From Arthrobacter sp. NtRootA1 (lineage in GTDB: Bacteria > Actinomycetota > Actinomycetes > Actinomycetales > Micrococcaceae): a DNA stretch of 64,000 nt. Below the pieces are notes generated by a model, which ran no database searches, was not told the origin of the DNA, and saw only the letters and a list, made by a program, of their open reading frames with translations. How positions within the stretch are numbered: position 1 is the stretch's first letter; every line of letters begins with the position of its first letter. The translations under genes were made by a program, and so were the position numbers. Positions 8,818-16,670 of this stretch are shown here, piece after piece. The stretch spans positions 3,844,001-3,908,000 of the forward strand of contig NZ_AP024630.1 of the NCBI RefSeq assembly GCF_019976975.1, in the 5' to 3' direction.

Positions 8818-10482
8818 TCAGGCGGGCTCCGAACAAACCTGTTCGGAAGCTGGCCAGCCGAGCCAGGCAGAGGCGACGGCAACTGAATCCTGATCGGCTC
8901 CGAGTACGGACAAAGCAGCGCGTGCGAGAGAGTGGAATTGATCCACCCACGAAGAAGCGAATTGGACGTTGCCCCCATAACTCAGCGAGAGACTGGGAAT
9001 GAGGTGGAGCCCGTGGAGTACGTTCTGACAAGGCTCCATAGCGTGGGCTTCGATTGACCACCACTCCGAGTGGGCGACACTGCTGGCAAGAGTGTAGGCC
9101 TGTCTGTAGAAATCGAGGAGCCCTGCCTCCTGGGCCATTGCCCGCAAGGATTTCCCGCCGGCGAACGTGTCTCGAGTGTCAACAGTGCGGTCATCCACAA
9201 CGTCGTTGTTGTGACTGAGCCTTTTCAACTCTTCGGCTGCCTCGCGATACGCAGCAGTACGTGCTTCTTCGGGTAATTCATCCGAAATTCGTGCGTAGAG
9301 CTTGGCCTTACCCGCGCCATACGCTTGGAACTCTCGATAAATGGACGGATCCTGTAGAGCCATCCACTTCAGGTAGATCTCCGTTTCCACCAGCATGCGC
9401 GTAATGTGCGCACCGTGTTCCATGCACCAAAGGTCGGGAGCCGAGAGCACCGCGATGAGGTCCCGTCCGGCACGTGCAACCAACCCCAAGATTACTTCCT
9501 GTCGCTCCTTCTCATACAGATGTCCGGGTGCTCTTTCAATGGCCTCAATGAACCTGATTAACACATCCATTGTGGACTGGCGAAGGTGCGCTCCGTCAGC
9601 CGGAACCGGTGTTGGAGAAGCATGTTCCACAGGCCGGTTATCCAATTCCCGTTCGGTGTTTGCAGGCTCCTCAGGTTCCATATCATCCGCATAATCGTCC
9701 TCCGTGTTGGTCTCGCGGACACACCCGGAGGTCATCGAGTTCGCAGTCCAGAACATCCGCGCCCACTTGAGAGCGTGGTCGAAGTGTTTGGGATCGCTAA
9801 CGAGAAGCATCGCCTTGTGCGCTGCCCACCCCGCTCGCACGACGCTATCCGCTGCGGATCGAGTCTGGATGTCACCCGGGTAGTACTTCAAGAGCTGGAT
9901 AGTCTGTGCATTCGAGCTAAACGTGCCGGCATGGACAGTACTCCAGGTGCGGAAGCATTTGATGAGTGCTTCACGGTGCCCGTCCTGGAGCACTCCGAGC
10001 AGAGCATCATGGGCCAGTTCCAGATCCGCCGCGGCGGGAGGCGTGCGCTCCGTTTCACCTGCAAGCCACGCAGCTGGCATGAACGGATACGAGCCAAGCA
10101 CACGTCGGGTGTTCTCTGAAAGCAGGCCCTGGCGGTTTGCCTCCTCGAAGAGGATCGCAGTTGCGTCCGGGAACATCGCAACAAGATCCGAAAGGTGTGT
10201 CAGACGGCCATCCAACAACTCAGCTATGACGGAGGACTCACCGTGGTGGGCAAGCCGATCTTGCACTGCCTGCTGCCAGCCGACAAAGCGGTGAATACCC
10301 TCGTTTCCTTGCTCGGCGAGGACGAGCACTGGCCAGAGCAAGTCCGGAACGTCGTCCTTGAACCAGTTATTGGGTCGTAACATGCCCGTGGCCGCGAGCG
10401 GGGACTTGTAAACACGTCCCTTCCTGACATGACCTGCCAAGGGCCCTGTGTGCTGGTTCGGTTTGGGGATACTCACAGCCAA
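8818..10482 (-). CDS. DUF5677-family protein
   Basis: 554 residues, within the broad range of DUF5677 proteins. The C-terminal half carries the family hallmarks as I know them: a conserved Arg/Glu helix (RMLVETEIYLKWMAL), a variable linker and a late SSVAHSEWW segment with the conserved His. The N-terminal half is not recognised. The start appears to be TTG (10482); a GTG two codons later is an alternative. It is divergent from the DUF262 remnant (224 bp between). DUF5677 proteins are frequent in accessory islands and have no firm function; some are suspected HEPN-like helical proteins. That link is inference. Confidence 0.65.
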   Translation of the reverse strand: MAVSIPKPNQHTGPLAGHVRKGRVYKSPLAATGMLRPNNWFKDDVPDLLWPVLVLAEQGNEGIHRFVGWQQAVQDRLAHHGESSVIAELLDGRLTHLSDLVAMFPDATAILFEEANRQGLLSENTRRVLGSYPFMPAAWLAGETERTPPAAADLELAHDALLGVLQDGHREALIKCFRTWSTVHAGTFSSNAQTIQLLKYYPGDIQTRSAADSVVRAGWAAHKAMLLVSDPKHFDHALKWARMFWTANSMTSGCVRETNTEDDYADDMEPEEPANTERELDNRPVEHASPTPVPADGAHLRQSTMDVLIRFIEAIERAPGHLYEKERQEVILGLVARAGRDLIAVLSAPDLWCMEHGAHITRMLVETEIYLKWMALQDPSIYREFQAYGAGKAKLYARISDELPEEARTAAYREAAEELKRLSHNNDVVDDRTVDTRDTFAGGKSLRAMAQEAGLLDFYRQAYTLASSVAHSEWWSIEAHAMEPCQNVLHGLHLIPSLSLSYGGNVQFASSWVDQFHSLARAALSVLGADQDSVAVASAWLGWPASEQVCSEPA

Positions 10483-10706
10483 AACATACCGCCCCTGCCG
10501 ACAAAGGCTCTTGAGACACGAGTCTCATTGTCGCCTCTATACGTAGGTAGCTCCCCTCGTTCAAGAAGAAGTTCCGAATTGCTGCAGAGGAGGCCGCCGA
10601 GCTCAGGGGCTGAACGCGCGATGTTTTTTACTCTTCCATTCGACACGGTGGGCCTGATAAAAGGGCTGAGAGCAATGCTGTGGCCCCTTAAGGCAGGCTT
10701 AGTTTC

Positions 10707-12106
10707 GTGGAGACTTTCAAGCGGATGCCGCTACAGCTGTTCAACCTGCCGCAGCACTTCGTGATACCCCTGCTCCAGCGCCCGTACGTCTGGAAAGAGG
10801 GTGAGCAGTGGGAGTCGCTGTGGAAAGACATTCGGCGGGTTGCGGAACTGCGTATCAATGAGCCGCACCTTACACCACACACTTCTTGGGGCCGTCGTTC
10901 TGCAGGCACAGGAAGCCGAGAGCGCACGGCTCACCACATGGAATGTCATCGACGGTCAGCAACGGCTGACGACGCTGCAACTACTCGCAGACGCGACATG
11001 CGCCATCTTCGCCCAATCAGGGCTTTCGAAGCAGGCCAGCCAGTTGGAAGGGCTGACGCGCAACTCCGAGAGCTTCATCGAGGAAGATGAAAGCCCACTA
11101 AAGGTTCGGCACCTCAACAATGATCACGACGCCTTCCTGGAAGTCATGACAGCCGAACCACCCATCGACCACTTTGACCTCAAGCATCATGAGACCCGGA
11201 TCGTGCATGCGCATCGGTACTTCACAACGGCTGTCACCCAGTGGCTCGGGAACCCTGGCACAGACGGGTTTGCGGCGAGGGCCAAAGAACTCGCTCGCGT
11301 CCTGCTCGATGACCTGCAGCTGGTGACCATCGAGCTCAAAGCATCCGAGAACTCTCAAGAGATCTTCGAGACACTTAACGACCGTGGGACTCCGCTGACG
11401 GCGGCAGATCTGACACGCAACTTCGTGTTCCAGCGGCTCGAAGCCGAAGGCGGAGACACGAAAAAGGCCTACCGCGAAGACTGGCGCTTCGAGGCCAGGT
11501 TCTGGACGAAAGAGGTCAGCGTCGGCCGCTACCTTGTGAGCCGAAGTTCGCTGTTCTTCAACCAGTGGCTGATCTCGCGCACTGGCGATGAGATCAGCCC
11601 ACAATCGACGTTCACAAGATTCAAGGGATACGTCGAGTTCACGGACGGGCACAAGATGGTCGACCTTCTCGCCGTGATCAAGTATCAGGCCTCCCTTAAT
11701 GAAGCATGGACCGAAGCCTCGTTGAGGCCGGACGGGAATCTCGATGCCGTTGAGATGGCGTTCCACAGAATGAACGCCGCTGGCATCGAGCTTCCCATGC
11801 TCTGGCTGCACGAACCCGGCAAGGACCTTCCACAGAACGTCGTGAACGCCGTAATCCGTGTCACCGAAAGCTGGGTCATACGTCGGGCAACTCCTTCGGC
11901 TCACAGGCTCGGATCTCGGCCGCATAGTCGCCGAGGTTATCCGTGCAAACTCTGATGCTGAAGCTGGCGATTGCCGGGCGGAGCACGATGTTCCCCGACC
12001 ACGATGGGGACGTTTCGCGGATCGCGCGACGCGGCTGGCGGTCAGTGGTCGTGAGCGACGAGTGCGAGCTTCTGCTCAACCAACCGACGGGCAGCGGCCG
12101 CCGTAG
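10707..12106 (+). pseudogene. Broken DUF262 (GmrS/ParB-like) gene with frameshifts, DUF1524 nuclease domain absent
   Basis: DUF262 is the NTPase-like half of GmrSD type IV restriction and related anti-phage proteins. The first frame (GTG 10707 or ATG 10725) holds FVIPLLQRPYVWKEGE and WESLWKDIRR. Near 10865-10890 the reading shifts by +1 into a frame with LLGAVVLQAQ, the catalytic-type DGQQRLTTL and ETLNDRGTPLTAADL. Near 11884-11890 it shifts +1 again into QLLRLTGSDLGRIVAEVIRAN. Dropping one G of the GGG at 11885 would restore this last join. Similarity fades after about 11980 and the end runs into the 3' end of the convergent ATPase gene. No HNH-type DUF1524 domain follows, so even repaired the gene would be truncated. 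Confidence 0.8.
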
Positions 12107-13490
12107 TCTCGTCCTCTAGCCACATGCACAGTGCGACTCGTACGAGATCGTCTGCCTTAGAGGAAACAAGCGCTTCGCTCATGACTTCAAACACGCGCTG
12201 ATGTGGCACGAACCGGGCAGCATCAATCGCGATAAGAAGGTCTGGAATCGTCACACCGAGTCGACCGGCTGCGTCGTGATCACGACGACGAAGGACTTCC
12301 AGCAGGAGCAATTCAGGTGCCACCACCCCAGGGAGGAACAGAAGCCCTTCGTCGTCGTAACGGTCGCTCTGATCTCCGTCCAGGACACCTACCGTCCGGA
12401 GCCGCCGAGATCGGCCGGAAATGTTCACGCCACGCACTACTTCGTCTTTGCCTCCACTGTCGATTACATCCACCTGCGCCGCTCGATCCGGCGCATAGCA
12501 ACCAAGAAAGAAATGAACGATCTGGCTGGCCATCTCATCTTCAACGAACACGAGCAGAGAAAGTGGTGTTTGAGAGCGTCCAAGAATACGCAACAGGGCT
12601 TCCGTACTCGCTACCTCTGACACCACAGCCCCGCGAACAGTGCTCGACACCTGCCGAATGACCTCCACGGGCAGGCGGCGGATCATCACTTCCGAATGAG
12701 TCGCGAGAATGACCTGACAGCCCGTCTCGAGAGCCAGGCGCGCGATCTCGTCGACGAACGCGCGGTGGCCCGGCTGCGCGAGGAATGTCTCCGGCTCATC
12801 TATGAGGACGACCTCGTTTTCGTCCGCCGAACGCAGATGCCAGATAACGTAGTGGACCCAGAACTCCGACGCGCTCATCGTCCAAACTCCAGTCTCGTGC
12901 GAACCGCGCACAACACGGAAGTAAGGAAAATATTGATCATCGTCTTCGAAGCGACCATACGCCACCGATTCGTACGTATGGCCGGTAATCGCTTGAAGTG
13001 CGTCGACTTGCGATCGCTTCAGGTCTGCAACTTCGAGCGGCCCGCCAGGACGGGTGGGCATCCAGTTTTGGGAGAAGTAGGAAAGGTCGCTAAGAGCCGT
13101 AAATGGCGTCAGCCACGTTGCAACCAAAGGCTGCAACGTCGCGTCGTAGTCGCGACGATTTTTCCAGTCGATGGGTCGAGAAAAGTCAACGTGGTCGGTT
13201 GGGCTTCCCGTGCGAAGCGCCAAGGCATAATTGCCGCTAAATTCCGCCTCGTTGCCCGACGTCTCAATAGGTAGATTGGTCTTTGTCTGCCACCCCGGTA
13301 ATCCCTCTGCAACCGCGGACAAGAGGTAGCTCTTCCCCGCACCATGGACTCCGGTGAGCGCAGTCAGCCTCCGAAACTTGACTGAACCTTGCGCCAGCAC
13401 GGGCGACGAGGCGACGTCTAATCGCTCGACAACGCCTCCTACGGTACCGATACGTTCCCAGACCCGCGCGCGGGAATCGGATGACGGCAT
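12042..13490 (-). CDS. OLD-like AAA ATPase with C-terminal TOPRIM domain
   Basis: The 482-residue protein has an ABC-like ATPase head: Walker A GVHGAGKS (47-54), Walker B VVLIDEPE (227-234) and the H-loop ILATHSE (His275). A TOPRIM-like module follows, with LLVFVEDE (Glu317) and VGVLDGD (Asp371, Asp373). That architecture is typical of overcoming-lysogenization-defect (OLD) family nucleases and related defence ATPases (Gabija GajA, PARIS AriA are kin). ATG 13490 follows GAGAGGA at good spacing; the longer GTG start at 13520 lacks one. It faces the DUF262 remnant tail to tail. No partner gene such as a UvrD-like helicase is next to it, so it may act alone or be an orphan. Confidence 0.75.
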   Translation of the reverse strand: MPSSDSRARVWERIGTVGGVVERLDVASSPVLAQGSVKFRRLTALTGVHGAGKSYLLSAVAEGLPGWQTKTNLPIETSGNEAEFSGNYALALRTGSPTDHVDFSRPIDWKNRRDYDATLQPLVATWLTPFTALSDLSYFSQNWMPTRPGGPLEVADLKRSQVDALQAITGHTYESVAYGRFEDDDQYFPYFRVVRGSHETGVWTMSASEFWVHYVIWHLRSADENEVVLIDEPETFLAQPGHRAFVDEIARLALETGCQVILATHSEVMIRRLPVEVIRQVSSTVRGAVVSEVASTEALLRILGRSQTPLSLLVFVEDEMASQIVHFFLGCYAPDRAAQVDVIDSGGKDEVVRGVNISGRSRRLRTVGVLDGDQSDRYDDEGLLFLPGVVAPELLLLEVLRRRDHDAAGRLGVTIPDLLIAIDAARFVPHQRVFEVMSEALVSSKADDLVRVALCMWLEDETTAAAARRLVEQKLALVAHDH

Positions 13491-13962
13491 TGTTCCATCC
13501 TCTCTCCATGTCTCACCCACCGTAGCTTGTCAGAGAAGCGGCTCTGGGGAGATCTCACTACACCCGACGCGCTTGCCACCTCTCACGACCACACCCTGGT
13601 CCCTTCCCGCGACGTCCGTGTCTTGGAGGTCGAACCTCAGCGCGGTCATGTAGCGGTCCCCAACGACGCCTATATCAGCCAACTTGGACGCAGGTACCGA
13701 GACCTCGCTGTCAAGCTCGCTGAGTCACCAGTACGAGGGAACTCGGGTCGATGTCATCGTGCGAGCGAATCTCGGGAAGTCCGCTCTCGCATGCGTTGAG
13801 AGGGATCCGCTGCAGAGGCCCGTCCGTCGTGCCCAACACACGTGCGAGCAGGCTGGAATCGATCCCTACGCCATGTTGCGGTCGATGATCGTTAAGACCA
13901 TCGATTAGATCCGCGCCAGTAGTCGACCTGCGCGCGCGGTCGTCGCATCCCTCTCCTTGCGC
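13491..13962. other. Island right flank, no intact gene
   Basis: No full gene is visible. A minus-strand stretch around 13541-13735 stays open for 64 codons (LDSEVSVPASKLADIGVVGD and onward) without an ATG. It is preceded, one frame over, by another plausible stretch (GVGIDSSLLARVLGTTDGPL), as if a gene had been frameshifted and lost its start. I cannot name the family. This is where an integrase might be expected, but none is detectable. Confidence 0.35.
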
Positions 13963-14133
13963 TCAGCGGTTAGCCAGCGCCATGCGACGGGTCGGCTCGC
14001 TCTTGGTGCGTGCCGCTTCATCGCGCTTCTTTCGCGCGGCCGCTGCCGCGTCATCCGCCGTCTTCTGAGTTTTCGCTTCTGAAGTCCGGATACTTAACTT
14101 TCTAGCCTGGCGATCTCCGACCTGAGCTGACCA
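13963..14133 (-). pseudogene. Relic of a coiled-coil N-terminal module abutting the island edge
   Basis: Read in two frames joined near 14091-14094, the minus strand gives QLRSEIARLES, then KLSIRTSEAKTQKTADD, RKKRDEAARTKSEPTR and MALANR before a stop. It is strongly helical and Ala/Lys/Glu-rich. From memory, similar segments form the N-termini of actinobacterial proteins with TIR or other effector domains; the effector part is absent here. No start codon precedes it: the reading begins 14 bp beyond the ychF stop. It looks like a gene fragment brought in or left at the recombination point. Confidence 0.45.
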
Positions 14134-14146
14134 AGTCAGACCTCAA

Positions 14147-14179
14147 TTAGACGTTGAAGCGGAACTCCACCACATCGCC
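14147..14179 (-). repeat. Intact-side copy of the ychF 3' end (right island boundary, att-like)
   Basis: Partner of the repeat at 4978-5010 (30 of 33 identical, same orientation). This copy completes the functional ychF frame, as expected if the incoming element supplied a replacement 3' end on integration. Confidence 0.85.
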
Positions 14180-15238
14180 ATCGGCCATGACGTACTCTTT
14201 GCCTTCGATGCGGACCTTTCCACGGGACTTTGCCTCGGACATGGAACCAGCTTCGATGAGGTCATCAAAGGAGACGACCTCAGCCTTGATGAAGCCACGC
14301 TGGAAGTCAGAGTGGATCACTCCAGCGGCCTGGGGCGCTGTGTCACCCTGGCGGATGGTCCACGCGCGGGTCTCTTTGGGACCGGCGGTGAGGTAGGTCT
14401 GCAGGCCAAGGGTGTGGAATCCAACGCGGGCCAGCTGGTCCAGGCCGGACTCGCTCTGACCGTTCATTTCCAGCATCTCGCGGGCTTCTTCCTCATCCAG
14501 TTCAACGAGGTCGGATTCGAGCTTTGCGTCCAGGAAGACTGCGTCAGCAGGAGCAACCAAGGCGCGCAATTCTTCCTGCTTTGCCGGATCGCCAAGAATG
14601 CCTTCATCGGCGTTGAACACGTAGATAAAGGGCTTCGCGGTGAGAAGCCCGAGCTCCTTGAGGTGCTCCATCTCCAGTTTGTCGCTCTTGATCGAGCTGA
14701 AAATCGTGTCGCCGCGCTCCAGAACAGCCTGGGCCGCCTTGATGGCAGCGAGTTCTGCTGCTTCGCGCTTCTTGATCTTCACTTCTTTTTCGATGCGCGG
14801 GATGGCGTTTTCGATGGTCTGAAGATCGGCGAGGATGAGCTCGGTGTTGATGGTCTCCATATCGGAGCGCGGATCCACCTTGCCATCTACGTGGATGACA
14901 TCGGGGTCGTCGAAGACGCGCACAACCTGCGCGATCGCTTGGGCTTCGCGGATATTGGCGAGGAACTTATTGCCCAGGCCCTCACCCTCGGATGCGCCCT
15001 TCACGATGCCGGCGATGTCCACAAAGGACACAGGAGCGGGAAGCAACTTCTGGGAACCAAAGATCTCCGCCAGCTTGGCCAGACGGGGATCCGGCAGGTT
15101 AACGACACCGACGTTCGGTTCGATCGTTGCGAACGGATAGTTCGCAGCAAGCACCTGGTTGCGGGTCAGTGCGTTGAAAAGAGTTGATTTGCCGACGTTG
15201 GGCAGTCCGACGATGCCAATAGTAAGAGCCACGAGCAT
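14147..15238 (-). CDS. ychF: Redox-regulated ribosome-binding ATPase YchF (OLA1 family)
   Basis: Obg-family P-loop ATPase that binds ribosomes and takes part in stress responses. The 363 residues match the family length. G1 is GLPNVGKST (11-19). The G4 position reads FNADE, the NxxE variant that gives YchF its ATP preference. The C-terminal TGS domain ends in VMADGDVVEFRFNV. Start ATG 15238 gives MLVALTIGIVG; GTG 15232 is an equally plausible start and fits homologues that begin near ALTIGIVG. The island starts right at its stop codon, so ychF has lost its own terminator and may read through into the island's minus-strand genes. Confidence 0.96.
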   Translation of the reverse strand: MLVALTIGIVGLPNVGKSTLFNALTRNQVLAANYPFATIEPNVGVVNLPDPRLAKLAEIFGSQKLLPAPVSFVDIAGIVKGASEGEGLGNKFLANIREAQAIAQVVRVFDDPDVIHVDGKVDPRSDMETINTELILADLQTIENAIPRIEKEVKIKKREAAELAAIKAAQAVLERGDTIFSSIKSDKLEMEHLKELGLLTAKPFIYVFNADEGILGDPAKQEELRALVAPADAVFLDAKLESDLVELDEEEAREMLEMNGQSESGLDQLARVGFHTLGLQTYLTAGPKETRAWTIRQGDTAPQAAGVIHSDFQRGFIKAEVVSFDDLIEAGSMSEAKSRGKVRIEGKEYVMADGDVVEFRFNV

Positions 15239-15342
15239 TTATTCTACCCGCTGCCGCGATGACCATGCTTGTTCGTTCCTCAACGCAACGCCGCCGACCG
15301 CCCTGCGCTAAAACTGTCGGACCCCTATGACAGGGTTGCCAC

Positions 15343-16590
15343 ATGGATGGATTTGGATTGGTTTTGGCTCTGCTCATGCTGCTGATCGGCGCGGCAGTGG
15401 GACTAGGCATGGCATATGTGGTCTTTCGACGCCGGACGGCCGGTTTGGAGGAGGACTTCGACGCCGTTTCCTCGCGCCTTTCGGAGGTGACCGCCCAGCT
15501 CGCGGCCGCCGACGCCGAACGCCGGCTTTTGTTCGCACAGAACCGGGAATTGAGTGATTCAAGGACCTCAGACGGCAGCGTCCTTCGCGCCTTGGGGCCC
15601 GTGGCCGAAAAGCTCACAGCGGTACAGCAGCAGGTCGCGCTTCTGGAACGCGACCGTGTGGAGCAATATGGTCAACTGGCTCAGCAACTTCAGGACGCCC
15701 GGCTCTCCGACGAACAGCTCCTACGGTCCACACATGCCCTTGCTTCGGCACTACGATCCAACAGTGCCCGCGGTCAGTGGGGCGAGGTTCAGTTGCGTAG
15801 GGTTGTGGAAGCCTCCGGGATGCTCCGCCACGTTGACTTCCACGAGCAAGTGCACTCCGGCCGGAGCGAGAACACGCTGCGTCCGGACCTTGTAGTGCAA
15901 TTACCAGGCGGTAAGCAATTGGTGGTGGATGCCAAGGTCCCGTTGGCTTCCTATCTGGCGGCGCAGGAACAGGTGCACGGTGAAGGCTCAATGGGTGAAT
16001 CAGTCGCGCCAACGGCCAATCACGATTCCAAGACGCTCCTGGCACAGCACGCCAAGGCACTCAAAGCCCACATCGATGCCCTCGCAGCCAAGAAGTACTG
16101 GGACATTCCGGGCAACTCGCCGGAGCTTGTCATCTGCTTCCTCCCCGCGGAGTCGATTTTGGCTTCAGCCCTTGAAGCTGATCCTGCGTTGTTGGAACAC
16201 TCCCTTTCCCGGAACGTCGTCCTGGCATCGCCCGGAACCCTGCTGGCGGTCCTGAAGTCGGTGGCCTTCACATGGCGGCAGGATGTCCTGACCGACAGCG
16301 CCCACGAACTCTTCGAACTCGCCAAGCAGCTCTACGAACGCATGGGCACGCTTGGCGAGAACGTCGGGAAGCTCGGAAGTTCGCTGAAGACATCTGTGGA
16401 TCGCTATAACGCGATGGTCGGCACACTTGAAGCACGAGTACTCCCCACGGCGCGCAAACTCAACACCATGGACGACGCCGGACTCGGCACACCCATGTCC
16501 GTGGAAGCGGTCCCCCGGGCCTTGGCTGCCCCCGAGCTGCTCGCCCTGGACTCCCAGGATGCAGCAGCCCAGGAGGAGTCTGCAGCCTAA
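15343..16590 (+). CDS. rmuC: DNA recombination protein RmuC
   Basis: RmuC proteins limit DNA inversions and rearrangements; their fold relates to nucleases. The 415-residue product has an N-terminal membrane helix (VLALLMLLIGAAVGLGMAYVV), a coiled coil to about residue 110 (LSEVTAQLAAADAERRLL), then the RmuC domain with ARGQWGEVQLRRVVEASGM and the VVDAKVPLASY strand that carries nuclease-like acidic and Lys residues. Divergent from ychF, convergent with ispH across a long hairpin. Confidence 0.93.
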   Translation: MDGFGLVLALLMLLIGAAVGLGMAYVVFRRRTAGLEEDFDAVSSRLSEVTAQLAAADAERRLLFAQNRELSDSRTSDGSVLRALGPVAEKLTAVQQQVALLERDRVEQYGQLAQQLQDARLSDEQLLRSTHALASALRSNSARGQWGEVQLRRVVEASGMLRHVDFHEQVHSGRSENTLRPDLVVQLPGGKQLVVDAKVPLASYLAAQEQVHGEGSMGESVAPTANHDSKTLLAQHAKALKAHIDALAAKKYWDIPGNSPELVICFLPAESILASALEADPALLEHSLSRNVVLASPGTLLAVLKSVAFTWRQDVLTDSAHELFELAKQLYERMGTLGENVGKLGSSLKTSVDRYNAMVGTLEARVLPTARKLNTMDDAGLGTPMSVEAVPRALAAPELLALDSQDAAAQEESAA

Positions 16591-16595
16591 AAGAA

Positions 16596-16645
16596 CAGGC
16601 CCGCTGTGGCAGCTTCCCAAAAAGGTGGCTGCCACAGCGGGCCTG
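16596..16645. terminator. Bidirectional hairpin between rmuC and ispH
   Basis: Perfect 18-bp stem (16596-16613 with 16628-16645) around a 14-nt loop, placed between convergent stops at 16590 and 16671. It has no long T-run on either side but is well placed to end both transcripts. Confidence 0.75.
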
Positions 16646-16670
16646 GTGAATACGTCCAGGATGAGTACGT

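Larger units (their letters stand above)
4978..14179. mobile_element. Genomic island integrated at the 3' end of ychF
   Basis: About 9.2 kb bounded by direct copies of the ychF 3' end. Between them lie only accessory genes: HEPN, GHKL-nuclease, membrane-anchored, DUF5677, DUF262 and ATPase-TOPRIM proteins, many of families linked to phage defence. The putative ychF terminator sits just outside the left copy, which fits insertion between gene and terminator. No integrase, recombinase or transposase is recognisable, so the element is either degraded or was mobilised in trans. At least three frameshifts and one truncated reading frame suggest decay. Confidence 0.8.

Noticed and set aside
8481..9002. 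173-codon plus-strand frame crossing the DUF5677 gene end
   Set aside because: Starts in non-coding sequence and runs antisense into a well-supported gene; no domain features.
4978..14179. Integrase, IS element or CRISPR array inside the island
   Set aside because: No recombinase catalytic motif, transposase, terminal inverted repeats or regularly spaced repeats seen.
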